Source: Hyposmocoma kahamanoa
Taxonomy: Eukaryota; Arthropoda; Insecta; Lepidoptera; Cosmopterigidae
Direction of reading: 5' to 3'
NCBI RefSeq assembly: GCF_003589595.1
Contig: NW_020653900.1
Location: 670,594 to 734,593 of the forward strand
Length of the DNA: 64,000 bases
The notes below the pieces were generated by a model. The model saw only the letters and a program-made list of their open reading frames with translations, was not told the DNA's origin and searched no databases. The translations under genes and the position numbers were made by a program. This document shows positions 59,001-63,756 of the stretch, piece by piece (within the stretch, counting starts at the first letter, position 1; each line of letters starts with the position of its first letter).

Positions 59001-62000
59001 AATTTTTTGGGAGTTTGGTCATTTGCTAGCTTTTACCCGCTGACCCCATGTCCTAGGTGTCACGGCAATAGAAATACGAATTTTTTTTATTAATTACACG
59101 GAATATCGTTTTTACATTTTAATAACTTTTTGTTTGTAGCCATAATATCACCAAATAAATTTTGTTATATTCTGTAATGAGCTGCTATTCTAAAAAATCG
59201 TAATTTCAAACAAATCTTCTCAAACCGATGCTCTCTGGATTTGAACCAACGCCTTCCAGCAAACCGTGGCAGAAGCTATGGCAGCCATTTATGCTCACTG
59301 ATGCCAACTAAGACACGGAACGAACCAGCGATCCTTACGAATTTTTCTGTGTGCTTGTTGCATTCAGCCATACGACGCCCACTGCTGGGCATAGGCTTCC
59401 CCCAAGGATCTTCACGGCGATCGGCCCTGCGCTGCCCGCATCCACTGGCTTCCCGCGACCTTTACCAGATCGTCGGTCCACCTGGTGGGGGCCTACCCAC
59501 TAAGCGTCGTCCGGTGCGCGGTCGCCATTGAAGAACCTTTCCGCCCCAACGGCCATCGGTTCTCCTAGCTATGTGCCCCGCCTACTGCCACTTCAGCTGA
59601 GCAATTTTTCGAGTTATGTCGGTTATATAGTTCTACAGATTTCCTCATTTCTGATTCTATCACGTAGGGAAATACCGAGCATTGCCCTTTCCGTTGCCCG
59701 CTGAGTGAGCAAGGTCACTATAGGCCTCAGAAGACTCTAGAGTCTTCTTATGAGGCCCATAGGCATATCTTTGTTTTTGGTTTTTTCAAAGACATTTTCG
59801 CCGTGTGAGAAATCTATTCCTTCAGCCTTACACCTTTACAGCAACCAGCAACTGACTAGAGATGTCGCTTTATCAAAACAAAGATGTACAAGCACTTAGA
59901 AAAATTCATAAGGCTCGCTGTATCGTTCCGTGGTTTAGTTGGCATGGCGTCTCGCACGGTTTGCTAGAATACGTTGGTTCTGATTCAGCAGGATTGAAGG
60001 ATTTTTTTCTAACTTTTCCATCTTTGTGTTAATAATGATAACAAACTGGTGGAGTAATTTCATGAAACAATAATTGGATAGCATGGTGGCAAAACATCCT
60101 GCCATTGCAAGCTTTTTTTAAGGTAAATACAAGGACTTGTTTCTGTCAACAGGGCCACCACAAATTGAATCTCCTGCAGTAGGTCGACGTGAGGTCAAAG
60201 TAGGCGTGGACGTCACACTTCCTTGTGTGGTAGATGGATTTCCGAAGCCAGATATTGCATGGGTTTTCTATAGCTCCAAATCGTCAGTACCAAAACGAAA
60301 ACTGAAGTAAGGACTTAGGTTTTCGCGATTGTTACACATAGGAAATGAAACCATTTTTCCGGAGGTTGACTCAGTCAGTCAACCGTGACCATGGGACCTG
60401 TAAAGGGCCCGAAACGTTAGTTTGTTTGAAAAAACAAATATACGCGATTTAAACCCGGAAAAATAGTGTCATTTCCTACGAAGTAAGAACGTTTCAATAC
60501 TAAATTTAATTTAAATTATGTCAGTACAGATTACTTAAAAAAACCGACCTTAAAAATTCGTGGAATTACATTTTATTTGCCAAGTTATATTGGACGATTC
60601 CAAAGTTCCAAAGTTACCGGAAAGTGTGCGAAACAGGATTCATCCCCTAGTTTGCCACCCTTAGAGGTGGAATATTTTCTTCAAATTTAAATAGGACCAT
60701 TACTGGGGTACCCTCTTTCCAACAAAACAGAAACACCAAAATCGGTTCACAAATTATGGAGATATCGCGCAACATGCATATAAAAAAAACGGTCAAATTG
60801 AGAACTTCTTTCTTTTTTGAAGTTGGTTAAAAATTATATCGAGTTCTTAGGTTTAAGCGATCGTTACACATAGATAGAAAATGAGACAATTTTTGCAGAT
60901 TTGAATCGCGTATATTTGTTTTTATTTTTCAAATAAACCGACCTTTTGGGCTCTTTGCAGGTCCCATCATCCCATGGTCCCGGATAACTGAAATGGTATA
61001 AGTCTTCAATCAGTCATGTCTAATAAAATAAAACCATCATAGTTTTCACTATTGTTACTACAGTTATTAATTAAATACTTTATTTATAAAAAATGTTTTC
61101 AAGGATATTTTTCAACGCAACAATACTTTTAAAAATTTCGTACATCTCGTATTTCGTAAAATACGAGGGCGGTTTATTGAGTTTAAGGTTAAATAAAAAC
61201 TTTTTCGGAATTTATTTTTATTTCTTAATTTAAAACTCCGTACTAAGAGACTGGCTTACATTTTAAAAATCAGCGCAAAAAAAATAGAAATAAAAAAGTT
61301 ACTTTATATTTTTCTTAGAGGATAGAAAAAAATAAAGGAAAGGAGATGCCTTATCTACGGAACAAACGTCCCTACCTAAACCAAAAATGTCCACCATAAA
61401 TGGCGGATTTAGCGTTGTACCATAATCATAGATAAGTCAATATCGACATGCAAATGTATGGCTTGAGTGTTGAAACTGTTTTTTATGTTTGCAAATTTGT
61501 ATAGTTTTCTGTAATCAAAGTATGATTAATACTAGGTTATTATTATTATTACTAAGCAAGTAATGAGCCATTTTAATCAAAATTAAACATAAAGTTATTT
61601 ACCAATAAATGTAACGATGGAATTGCATTAACATGTAATCTAGTTACGAAGATGGTATTTGATCCAATGTTCATGTTCGGCAGTTCTATAATTTCCAACC
61701 ATTCTTCCTTTCTTTTTTCATTTGTAGGTAAACTTTAAAAATAATAATAATGTCTTAGAATAATAACGCATAGAAACCTAGTCCGCACACGCTAAGTGAG
61801 GCAAATTGAAGCGCGCCCAATGGGCCTACACGAGCGTGCGGGCCTTCAGTACTCAACGTCAACTTGCACCGCGAACAGATCAAGAATTTTATCTAAAAAT
61901 GACGAAATGTGCGGTAAATGAGTGTAAAAATACGTCAGACAAACATAAAATAGATACTAACATCACATTGCACAAGGAAGTAACGCGTTTCAACTTGTAT

Positions 62001-63756
62001 TTTTATATAAATATTCACTAAAACCGAAAATTAACCTACTACTAAAACTAGCCTACACGAATTTGATTTTTGCCTCACTTGTGACAGTTCGTTTGATATG
62101 AAACTATCATTCTATGCGTTATTATTCTAAGAATAATGTAATAATATAAACCTCGTATATTCATCTATAGAGATTAGTAACAAAGCACTTTATTAGAGTT
62201 AGTAATACAAATAACAATTTTTTCTAAAACTAATTTGCAACCGGGACCAGTAATCATGAAAAGAAACCTGGAACCTGTTTGCAATTATACTCAGGAGGCT
62301 GTTGTCGCTGCCACGAACTCTATGCACCATTTCGCATGATAGCTGCAAAACCATCTATCTACCTCAGCTATGGCGAACATCCCCGATGCACCGCAAAATC
62401 GTGGCAGCTTCTACAACATCCTGAATGTGTTATTGTACTAAATTCGTAGGGCGCTAAGAGATTTTAAGGTATAGTTGACCCAAAGGCTGCAAGTATAAAA
62501 AGACTGGCAATATGCCTTGAATAGGAGAATGTTTACATTGTCACTACATCTCCACGAACCTGCGGGTCAATATTTAGATTCAGTGACTCGTTTGAAAAAA
62601 AAAAAAGTTTTTTTTTAAATTCACAGACTTATCAAACCGTCCTCTTACACACTACTACTGCTAACATTAATTCTGATGCGTACAATTTGAACATGTGGCA
62701 TTTTGAAGAATTTTAATACATATTTTGTCCTAGTAACAACCAGAACAGGATATGAAAAGGCATAGCCAACCTTTTCCTTTCCAGAGTCTTAACTTTTTGA
62801 ACTACCATTAAACTAAATTTATGTATTTGATTCTAGAACAGCAGATCCATCAGTTCTATTATTACGAAATATACAACGTAACAAAGAAGGACGCTATGTC
62901 TGCAAAGCAAATAACATTGCTGGCAATGCTACAATCACTTATGAAGTAGAAGTTCTTGGTAAGTTTTTTAATATTGCCCAAGTTCTGACGTCTGGAACAA
63001 ATATTGAAAACTGACATAATAAAATAGAAATTTGCAGAGTTTCGTAAATCACAATTAGACTAGTGTCCAAAGTGATACATAGCAGCTTCCCTTTATACTT
63101 TAGGCAAGTTAGTTATTAACCTTTGGGTTTCTTGCTTGGTCAGCATAATTTATGAAGTTATGCATTGTTAATTTACAATCTTTAATAGCAGTAGAGCTAC
63201 TTGTGGAGGATTTCGTCCAGGGAAATACTGCCACCTTACCTATTTCTGCTGCCAAGAAGTAATGTCGGCATTATTGCGTTCCGGTTTCGAAGGGCTGGTA
63301 AAATTACAGGCACATGGGACTTGTCAACTTGTCTCAGGGTGACGAGTGCAGGCGCAGTGCCTATCTAAGGGTCGTATTCCAGAACTCTACTCAATGCTCA
63401 AATCAGGATTTGAGCAGACTTGAGTATGATTTGAAGCACAGGAAATACGACCCTAATGGCAAGGACTTGAGTATGATTTTCAGTGCTCACTGCAATATTC
63501 ATGTCCTGACTTGAGTATTGAGTAGAGTTCTGGAATACGACCCTAAAACTCTGAGTGGTAATGCAACTGCCATGGACGGGCGTTTGGCTTACCATACTAG
63601 ACTTGTACTGAGATTTAAAATTGGCGGTGGATCAGCTGTAGAGGATCAGGTGGGAATAACTCGAGCAAATTTGTTGTTTTTAGAACCCCCTGTGATAGAC
63701 AAGAATATAAGTGAAATTCGAGCTCTACAGGGAGCTGATGTTCATATTACATGCAA
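34364..63756 (+). CDS. Gene 2: hemicentin-like secreted VWA and multi-Ig protein (3' partial)
   Basis: Paralogue of gene 1 on the same strand. Visible exons: 34364-34604, (in gap)-39877, 42721-42846, 44737-44823, 46009-46137, 47772-47937, 48949-49139, 51263-51338, 51988-52151, 52298-52463, 52692-52940, 53831-53903, 55728-55921, 57147-57315, 58452-58546, 60153-60306, 62837-62958, 63684-63756. Encodes a signal peptide, a VWA domain with a DDTSSM metal-site motif and GGGGDCPE, the hemicentin linker, Ig1 to Ig5, then an Ig3-like half domain. Hemicentins are extracellular; the VWA domain suggests metal-dependent protein binding. Part of the VWA exon falls in the 39281-39680 gap. The gene continues past 64000, so the number of Ig domains and any nuclease-like end are unknown. 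Confidence 0.87.
34675..34812 (+). repeat. Dispersed repeat B, copy 2
   Basis: tctatacaacctcaaatggc and aggatatgcactgattac shared with 10680-10805. Confidence 0.5.
34880..35115 (+). repeat. Long (CA)n / (CG)-rich alternating microsatellite
   Basis: About 230 bp of near-continuous purine-pyrimidine alternation: CA repeats with C-run interruptions, then CG-containing acgcacgcacg units. Open frames through it in several frames are low-complexity artefacts. Confidence 0.9.
35218..35664. mobile_element. MITE-like element with repeated GTCGTGAC motifs
   Basis: Ends TAAGGGCGCG (35218) and its near inverse CGCGCTCTTA (ending 35664), then ATTA(C/T)GTCGT inside both arms. Many GTCGT/ACGAC words in both orientations inside. 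No frame. Confidence 0.55.
36100..36570 (+). pseudogene. Decayed transposon-associated ORF (GTTNDGN family)
   Basis: Frame-shifted pieces read GTTNDGNST, ITGLEDRVCRF, KLKHYAFETAQKY and SFRRFREYHSWKK. I recall this order from repetitive-element proteins in arthropods and hydra that carry GTTNDGNTARRFF. Function of that family is unknown to me. Several frameshifts; no intact frame. Confidence 0.45.
36571..37510. repeat. GC-richer block, probable mobile-element remnant
   Basis: Much richer in G+C than its surroundings, with many CpG and a direct repeat of tctcgggtcggtagat (about 37456-37490). No frame recognised. Possibly the 5' part of a LINE. Confidence 0.35.
37511..38224. other. AT-rich intron, nothing recognised
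   Basis: Within the first intron of gene 2. Confidence 0.5.
38225..38505 (-). mobile_element. RT fragment (same family as 30790-31290)
   Basis: gcgctacaatgccgcggcag and aacatcctaaatgcattatt align with the minus-strand RT of 30900-31040. Confidence 0.5.
38621..38875. mobile_element. MITE with GTCGGCGGACTAAA inverted ends
   Basis: CTAG flanks both sides; arms read GGTCGGCGGACTAAAACAC and, inverted, AGTCGGCGGACTAAAGCAC. About 255 bp, non-coding. Confidence 0.6.
39281..39680. other. Assembly gap (400 N)
   Basis: 400 undetermined bases. The round length suggests an estimated or fixed gap size. It hides the acceptor and the 5' part of the second coding exon of gene 2, about 20 residues of the VWA domain by comparison with hemicentin. 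Confidence 0.99.
39681..39877 (+). CDS. Gene 2 exon 2 (5' end lost in gap): VWA domain middle
   Basis: Open from the gap edge; FIEALDSINVGGGGDCPE contains the diagnostic hemicentin VWA GGGDCPE motif, and LLFVFTDTIAKDF the following strand. Donor TCAG|gtacga, phase 0. The acceptor must lie inside the gap. Confidence 0.88.
40040..40290 (+). repeat. SINE-like repeat A
   Basis: tctagtgacggaacgaacaa, cagttgcagcgccactcaga, ccctgagacataagttgaca in order: one of the better-preserved copies. Confidence 0.6.
40291..41352. other. Intron; Penelope-like relic then unassigned
   Basis: 40370-40415 (gactgtgggacctgtgaaga, cccgaaatgtttatt) is a Penelope-like relic. 40430-40780 contains repeated words (gcagtgtcataac) on two sides. 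41130-41160 holds the small palindrome catcgagtatatagtatatactcgatg. Confidence 0.4.
41353..41962 (+). mobile_element. Harbinger-like MITE carrying a transposase N-terminal fragment
   Basis: Ends GGCCAGACGAGCGTAATTTT and its near inverse at 41942-41962. Inside, plus-strand frames read RKRKRSWAHPLNMKR, then after a frameshift FFRIMFNLDDIFFRIK. These resemble the start of PIF/Harbinger transposases (RRRWVHP..., FFRMS...FDELL). Non-autonomous. Confidence 0.55.
42557..42665 (+). repeat. MITE-like fragment upstream of VWA exon 3
   Basis: taatggcacgtttacaccaa begins like the element at 46195-46442. The right end is not seen; decayed up to about 50 bp before the acceptor at 42720. Confidence 0.4.
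42721..42846 (+). CDS. Gene 2 exon 3: VWA domain end
   Basis: 126 bp, phase 0 to 0, acceptor gagttttcag, donor GGAG|gtaatt. ISFVLTRGCAEETDEAYKVF and ITSGQVFNL match the VVFVLTGDC...YKVFEEIAATSSGQ part of hemicentin VWA domains. A MITE-like fragment (42557-42665) sits just upstream of the acceptor. Confidence 0.9.
42847..43434. other. Intron, mostly unassigned
   Basis: 43370-43400 resembles an arm of the foldback MITE at 13712 (accatgatattcaa). The rest is not recognised. Confidence 0.4.
43435..43745. repeat. tRNA-like repeat C fragment (-) followed by a second tRNA-like SINE fragment (+)
   Basis: 43435-43560: actaatacaaagataaacaa and ggttggattcaaacc (inverse B box). 43585-43745: ccgccttcgattcccggtcg, a plus-strand B box, then a body with ccactggtactcatag. 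Confidence 0.45.
43850..44570. other. AT-rich repeat region with ATATAA-type words and a GC-rich island
   Basis: Frequent gatataat/ttatatc words in both orientations on the two sides of a GC-rich core (44155-44220, gagccgagcgagcaaagcga). Looks like a foldback element, but arms could not be aligned with confidence. Confidence 0.35.
44737..44823 (+). CDS. Gene 2 exon 4: helix after VWA domain
   Basis: 87 bp, phase 0 to 0. LLKYVEELVQSRK corresponds to the hemicentin VLKWVESAIQ helix; then VVANKIFPPGPHTFT. Acceptor ttttgcag, donor ACG|gtgagt. Confidence 0.88.
44824..45593. other. Intron, nothing recognised
   Basis: Unique-looking sequence; the minus-strand 112-codon frame at 44849-45187 has no recognisable similarity. 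Confidence 0.45.
45594..45775 (+). mobile_element. tRNA-derived SINE with deleted B box
   Basis: actgcctccgtggccgaacg then an altered middle, then the tail ttctctcgtgagtttgggtg and gtgtgtccacggcaaccgcg as in 11640-11845. Confidence 0.55.
46009..46137 (+). CDS. Gene 2 exon 5: galactose-binding-like/linker segment
   Basis: 129 bp, phase 0 to 0. YTVDSKMKELIISVAGRNT and VTIAGPDGQ form the strand pair found after the VWA in hemicentins (v-D-x-x-x-x-l-x-v-x-v-x-G). Acceptor ttttgcag, donor ACT|gtaagt. Confidence 0.88.
46195..46442. mobile_element. MITE with perfect 16-bp inverted ends
   Basis: TAATGGCGCATTTACA at 46195-46210 and its exact inverse at 46427-46442; 248 bp, GC-richer inside with cgtcgcc/ggcgacg words. 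Terminal TA may be the target duplication. Confidence 0.75.
46549..47349 (+). mobile_element. 5'-truncated RTE-like LINE with 11-bp target duplication
   Basis: Frame-shifted RT text: KGIGININGEYITHRRFSHY, ADSLEELGTMLGDLNRV, VLPAMTYGSETWSLT, WTDDLVRAAD; 3' end GCAGTGGACGTTTTCCGGGT then ATGATGATGATG. Target ATCTAGTCTGC occurs at 46538-46548 and 47350-47360. Inactive. Confidence 0.8.
47772..47937 (+). CDS. Gene 2 exon 6: post-VWA linker, part 1
   Basis: 166 bp, phase 0 to 1, acceptor ctttaag, donor CCAG|gtaata, counterpart of 2445-2610. VVKVTEIKPGVYKAEVNSES; the two copies also share the first bases of the following intron (gtaatattaa). Confidence 0.91.
48173..48784. mobile_element. MITE D, long copy
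   Basis: Ends taagagcggttacacacgac and, inverted, cgccgtgtataacagctctt; about 612 bp. Related copies at 53078-53318 and 55465-55572. Internal words cgactttag/ctgctaaa. Confidence 0.55.
48949..49139 (+). CDS. Gene 2 exon 7: post-VWA linker, part 2
   Basis: 191 bp, phase 1 to 0, counterpart of 3989-4179. Shared core ADKKNQFYVTDK; the copies differ mainly in the first third and near KLPRDAFRIA. Confidence 0.91.
49140..49500. other. Intron, weak Penelope-like relic
   Basis: 49375-49440 (tttttccggtatttccgaac, acgctccatgggtcacgg) looks like a decayed Penelope-like core; otherwise unassigned. Confidence 0.35.
49507..49647. repeat. Foldback repeat with ~40-bp arms
   Basis: Arms 49507-49546 and 49608-49647: aagtcgaatttttgcacgac and its near inverse ending gcaaaaattcgactt, about four mismatches. 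Confidence 0.55.
49648..50429. other. Intron, CpG-rich then AT-rich, unassigned
   Basis: 49650-49990 has repeated cgcatcgcag/ctgcgatg words (a possible decayed element); the rest is AT-rich. Confidence 0.4.
50430..51000 (-). mobile_element. LINE fragment (RT C-terminus plus 3' end)
   Basis: Minus strand: SHREKFKEVGIMTVASQYIY in the RT end, then 3'UTR with gagcaatccctacagtttct and tail ttgactttgaag. Same family as 20395 and 56275. Confidence 0.65.
51020..51114. repeat. Two adjacent near-perfect palindromes
   Basis: 51020-51067: acgcattaactg...cagttaatgcgt, 23-base arms with two mismatches and a 2-base centre. 51081-51114: acttcatgcag...ctgcatgaagt, 16-base arms with one mismatch. Confidence 0.8.
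51263..51338 (+). CDS. Gene 2 exon 8: linker end before Ig1
   Basis: 76 bp, phase 0 to 1, counterpart of 4636-4711: IKGYDFKTKTPIMRISLTP. Acceptor tttttccag, donor ATAG|gtaaat. Confidence 0.9.
51339..51987. other. Intron before Ig1 of gene 2, nothing recognised
   Basis: AT-rich unique-looking sequence. Confidence 0.5.
51988..52151 (+). CDS. Gene 2 exon: Ig domain 1, first half
   Basis: 164 bp, phase 1 to 0; KLRCRITAYPKPTVVWED with Cys and Trp. Acceptor atggcag, donor ACT|gtaagt. Counterpart of 6746-6909. Confidence 0.9.
52298..52463 (+). CDS. Gene 2 exon: Ig domain 1, second half
   Basis: 166 bp, phase 0 to 1; TYTCKAKNHYGQDEMDVVVE. Acceptor ttttgcag, donor GAAA|gtaata. Counterpart of 7675-7840; the next intron begins gtaataataa in both genes. 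Confidence 0.9.
52692..52940 (+). CDS. Gene 2 exon: Ig domain 2
   Basis: 249 bp, phase 1 to 1; KFACKVDARPTADIQWLKDD and HYTCTVSNVHKKRDF. Whole domain in one exon as in gene 1 (8300-8548). Confidence 0.92.
53078..53318. mobile_element. MITE D, short copy
   Basis: taagagtggttacacacgac...agtccccgtgcgtaacctctctta; arms pair over about 38 bases (cttttagcagcgatg inverse at the end). CpG-rich centre with gcgatgcaatcgcgcg words. Confidence 0.65.
53831..53903 (+). CDS. Gene 2 exon: Ig domain 3, first part
   Basis: 73 bp, phase 1 to 2; EIRALQGDDVRVECR. Acceptor atttttag, donor GCAG|gttagt. Counterpart of 9636-9708. Confidence 0.88.
53904..54349. other. Intron, nothing recognised
   Basis: Within Ig3 of gene 2; no repeat limits seen. 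Confidence 0.45.
54350..55122. mobile_element. TIR element of about 770 bp
   Basis: Left gcatgttcacttggcgagcg then ttcaacgcacg; right end, inverted, gctatgttcacgtgacaagc then gttcaacgagcg. Imperfect arms of about 30 bases. Internal (TAAATAAATATG)n near 54940-54980. No frame. Confidence 0.5.
55465..55572. mobile_element. MITE D, minimal copy
   Basis: agagggttacacacgtcgac...gctgctaaatcgccgtgtga; about 108 bp with gcatcgatgcaaacgcg words inside. Confidence 0.5.
55595..55660 (-). repeat. SINE fragment
   Basis: Minus strand gcacatcggtattcatggtg and gatcccgggttct (B-box-like). A similar piece lies at 57035-57090. Confidence 0.4.
55728..55921 (+). CDS. Gene 2 exon: Ig domain 3, second part
   Basis: 194 bp, phase 2 to 1; KGKPKPTIDWFFKT and KYFCEVRNDAGVDSHY. 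Counterpart of 10340-10533, with a shared intron start gtaagtata. Confidence 0.9.
56275..56985 (-). mobile_element. LINE fragment interrupted by a Penelope-like element
   Basis: Minus frame 56617-56982: CLRDKCKEINIFTLTSQYIY, FYNKIPIDIRNL, YTKGYYTASAYLDNKNPW and stop; 3'UTR continues to about 56275 with gagtttcttgctcattcttc. Split at 56407-56543. Confidence 0.75.
56407..56543 (+). mobile_element. Penelope-like element, 137-bp copy with 15-bp target duplication
   Basis: AGGAAATGAAACTATTTTTC to cctaagaactcg, flanked by identical ATATACATTTATCAT (56392-56406 and 56544-56558). Inserted into a LINE 3'UTR, which fixes its limits. Confidence 0.8.
57147..57315 (+). CDS. Gene 2 exon: Ig domain 4, first part
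   Basis: 169 bp, phase 1 to 2; ITIQCRVVGEPCPEVTWF. Two cysteines not present in gene 1 (GEPCPEV and TQPCSND) could form an extra disulphide. Acceptor ttccag, donor TGGT|gtaagt. Confidence 0.89.
57316..58451. other. Intron within Ig4 of gene 2; repeat A fragment inside
   Basis: 57780-57900 is a piece of SINE-like repeat A (cagttgcagcgccactcaga). The rest is unassigned. Confidence 0.45.
58452..58546 (+). CDS. Gene 2 exon: Ig domain 4, second part
   Basis: 95 bp, phase 2 to 1; SGTFRCQATNKHGTANATT. Acceptor tattatag, donor TTGA|gtgagt. Counterpart of 14297-14391. Confidence 0.89.
58547..59214. other. Intron, nothing recognised
   Basis: Between Ig4 and Ig5 of gene 2. Confidence 0.45.
59215..59375 (-). 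repeat. tRNA-like repeat C fragment
   Basis: tggatttgaaccaacgcctt, aaccgtggcagaagctatgg, tgccaactaagacacggaac: inverse tRNA-like order as in 16860-16940. Confidence 0.5.
59380..59760 (-). mobile_element. RTE-like LINE 3' fragment
   Basis: Minus strand has the RWTDDLVKVAGSR-type frame (59440-59480 inverse: ttaccagatcgtcggtccac) and ends gcccagcagtgggcgtcgta. Matches the 3' part of 46549-47349. Confidence 0.65.
59870..60080 (+). repeat. tRNA-like repeat C fragment with MITE arm
   Basis: cgttccgtggtttagttggc and atggcgtctcgcacggtttg, then taataatgataacaaactgg and a decayed arm of the 13712 MITE family. Confidence 0.45.
60153..60306 (+). CDS. Gene 2 exon: Ig domain 5, first part
   Basis: 154 bp, phase 1 to 2; LPCVVDGFPKPDIAWVF. 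The donor CTGAA|gtaagg directly abuts a Penelope-like insertion whose target duplication includes the splice site (GAAGTAAG at 60304-60311 and again at 60480-60487). Counterpart of 15615-15768. Confidence 0.89.
60315..60479 (-). mobile_element. Penelope-like element at the Ig5 splice donor
   Basis: 165 bp, inverse orientation to 11337. Flanked by GAAGTAAGGAC (60304-60314) and GAAGTAAGAAC (60480-60490), an 11-bp target duplication with one mismatch that spans the exon-intron border. Confidence 0.75.
60530..60835. repeat. Dispersed repeat shared with 17265 and 38515
   Basis: aaaaccgaccttaaaaattc resembles 38515-38545; gtttgccacccttagaggtg and ggaccattactggggtaccc resemble 17280-17350. Class unknown. 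Confidence 0.45.
60850..61085 (+). mobile_element. Penelope-like fragment in the Ig5 intron of gene 2
   Basis: tcgagttcttaggtttaagc, ttggctctttgcaggtccc-like core, gtcttcaatcagtcatgtct, attaattaaatactttat: the same segment and orientation as 15900-16161 in gene 1. Confidence 0.55.
61086..61745. other. AT-rich intron, nothing recognised
   Basis: Upstream of the P-like element. Confidence 0.5.
61754..62131 (+). mobile_element. P-superfamily MITE carrying a THAP-like exon
   Basis: 378 bp. Perfect 22-bp inverted ends starting CTTAGAATAATAACGCAT, flanked by identical 8-bp AATAATGT (61746-61753 and 62132-62139). 8-bp duplications are usual for P elements. The frame from 61899 reads MTKCAVNECKNTSDKHK and then ITLHK, like the start of a THAP zinc finger (C-x4-C). 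THAP is the DNA-binding domain of P transposases. No catalytic part remains. Confidence 0.75.
61899..62021 (+). pseudogene. THAP-domain N-terminal fragment
   Basis: 40 codons; C-x4-C pair present, the later C-x2-H pair and the AVPTIF-type box are missing. Likely the first exon of a P-like transposase, retained in a non-autonomous element. Confidence 0.6.
62250..62540 (-). mobile_element. RT fragment (same family as 30790-31290)
   Basis: gcaccgcaaaatcgtggcag, acatcctgaatgtgttattg and gttgacccaaaggctgcaag parallel 38370-38490. Confidence 0.5.
62837..62958 (+). CDS. Gene 2 exon: Ig domain 5, second part
   Basis: 122 bp, phase 2 to 1; GRYVCKANNIAGNATITYEV. One codon shorter than 16414-16538 in gene 1. 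Acceptor gattctag, donor CTTG|gtaagt. Confidence 0.9.
63195..63600 (-). repeat. SINE-like repeat A split by a MITE
   Basis: Left half ggatttcgtccagggaaata to tgtctcagggtgacgagtgc; right half aaactctgagtggtaatgca, gccatggacgggcgtttggc. Interrupted at 63369-63543. Confidence 0.6.
63369..63543. mobile_element. Harbinger-type MITE with TAA target duplication
   Basis: GGGTCGTATTCCAGAACTCT and its inverse at the right end, flanked by TAA (63366-63368, 63544-63546). An internal ggaaatacgaccctaa suggests a nested or tandem partial copy. 175 bp. Confidence 0.65.
63684..63756 (+). CDS. Gene 2 last visible exon: Ig3-like half domain
   Basis: 73 bp, phase 1 to 2, acceptor tttttag, donor GCAA|gtaagt. 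EIRALQGADVHITCK is an Ig3-type opening, but it lies after Ig5, where gene 1 has the different Ig6 exon (17942-18088). Suggests gene 2 has a repeated Ig3-Ig4-Ig5 block continuing past the window. Confidence 0.87.

Noticed and set aside
59241..59531. 96-codon plus-strand frame as a gene
   Set aside because: It is the antisense of an RTE-like LINE end joined to a tRNA-like repeat.
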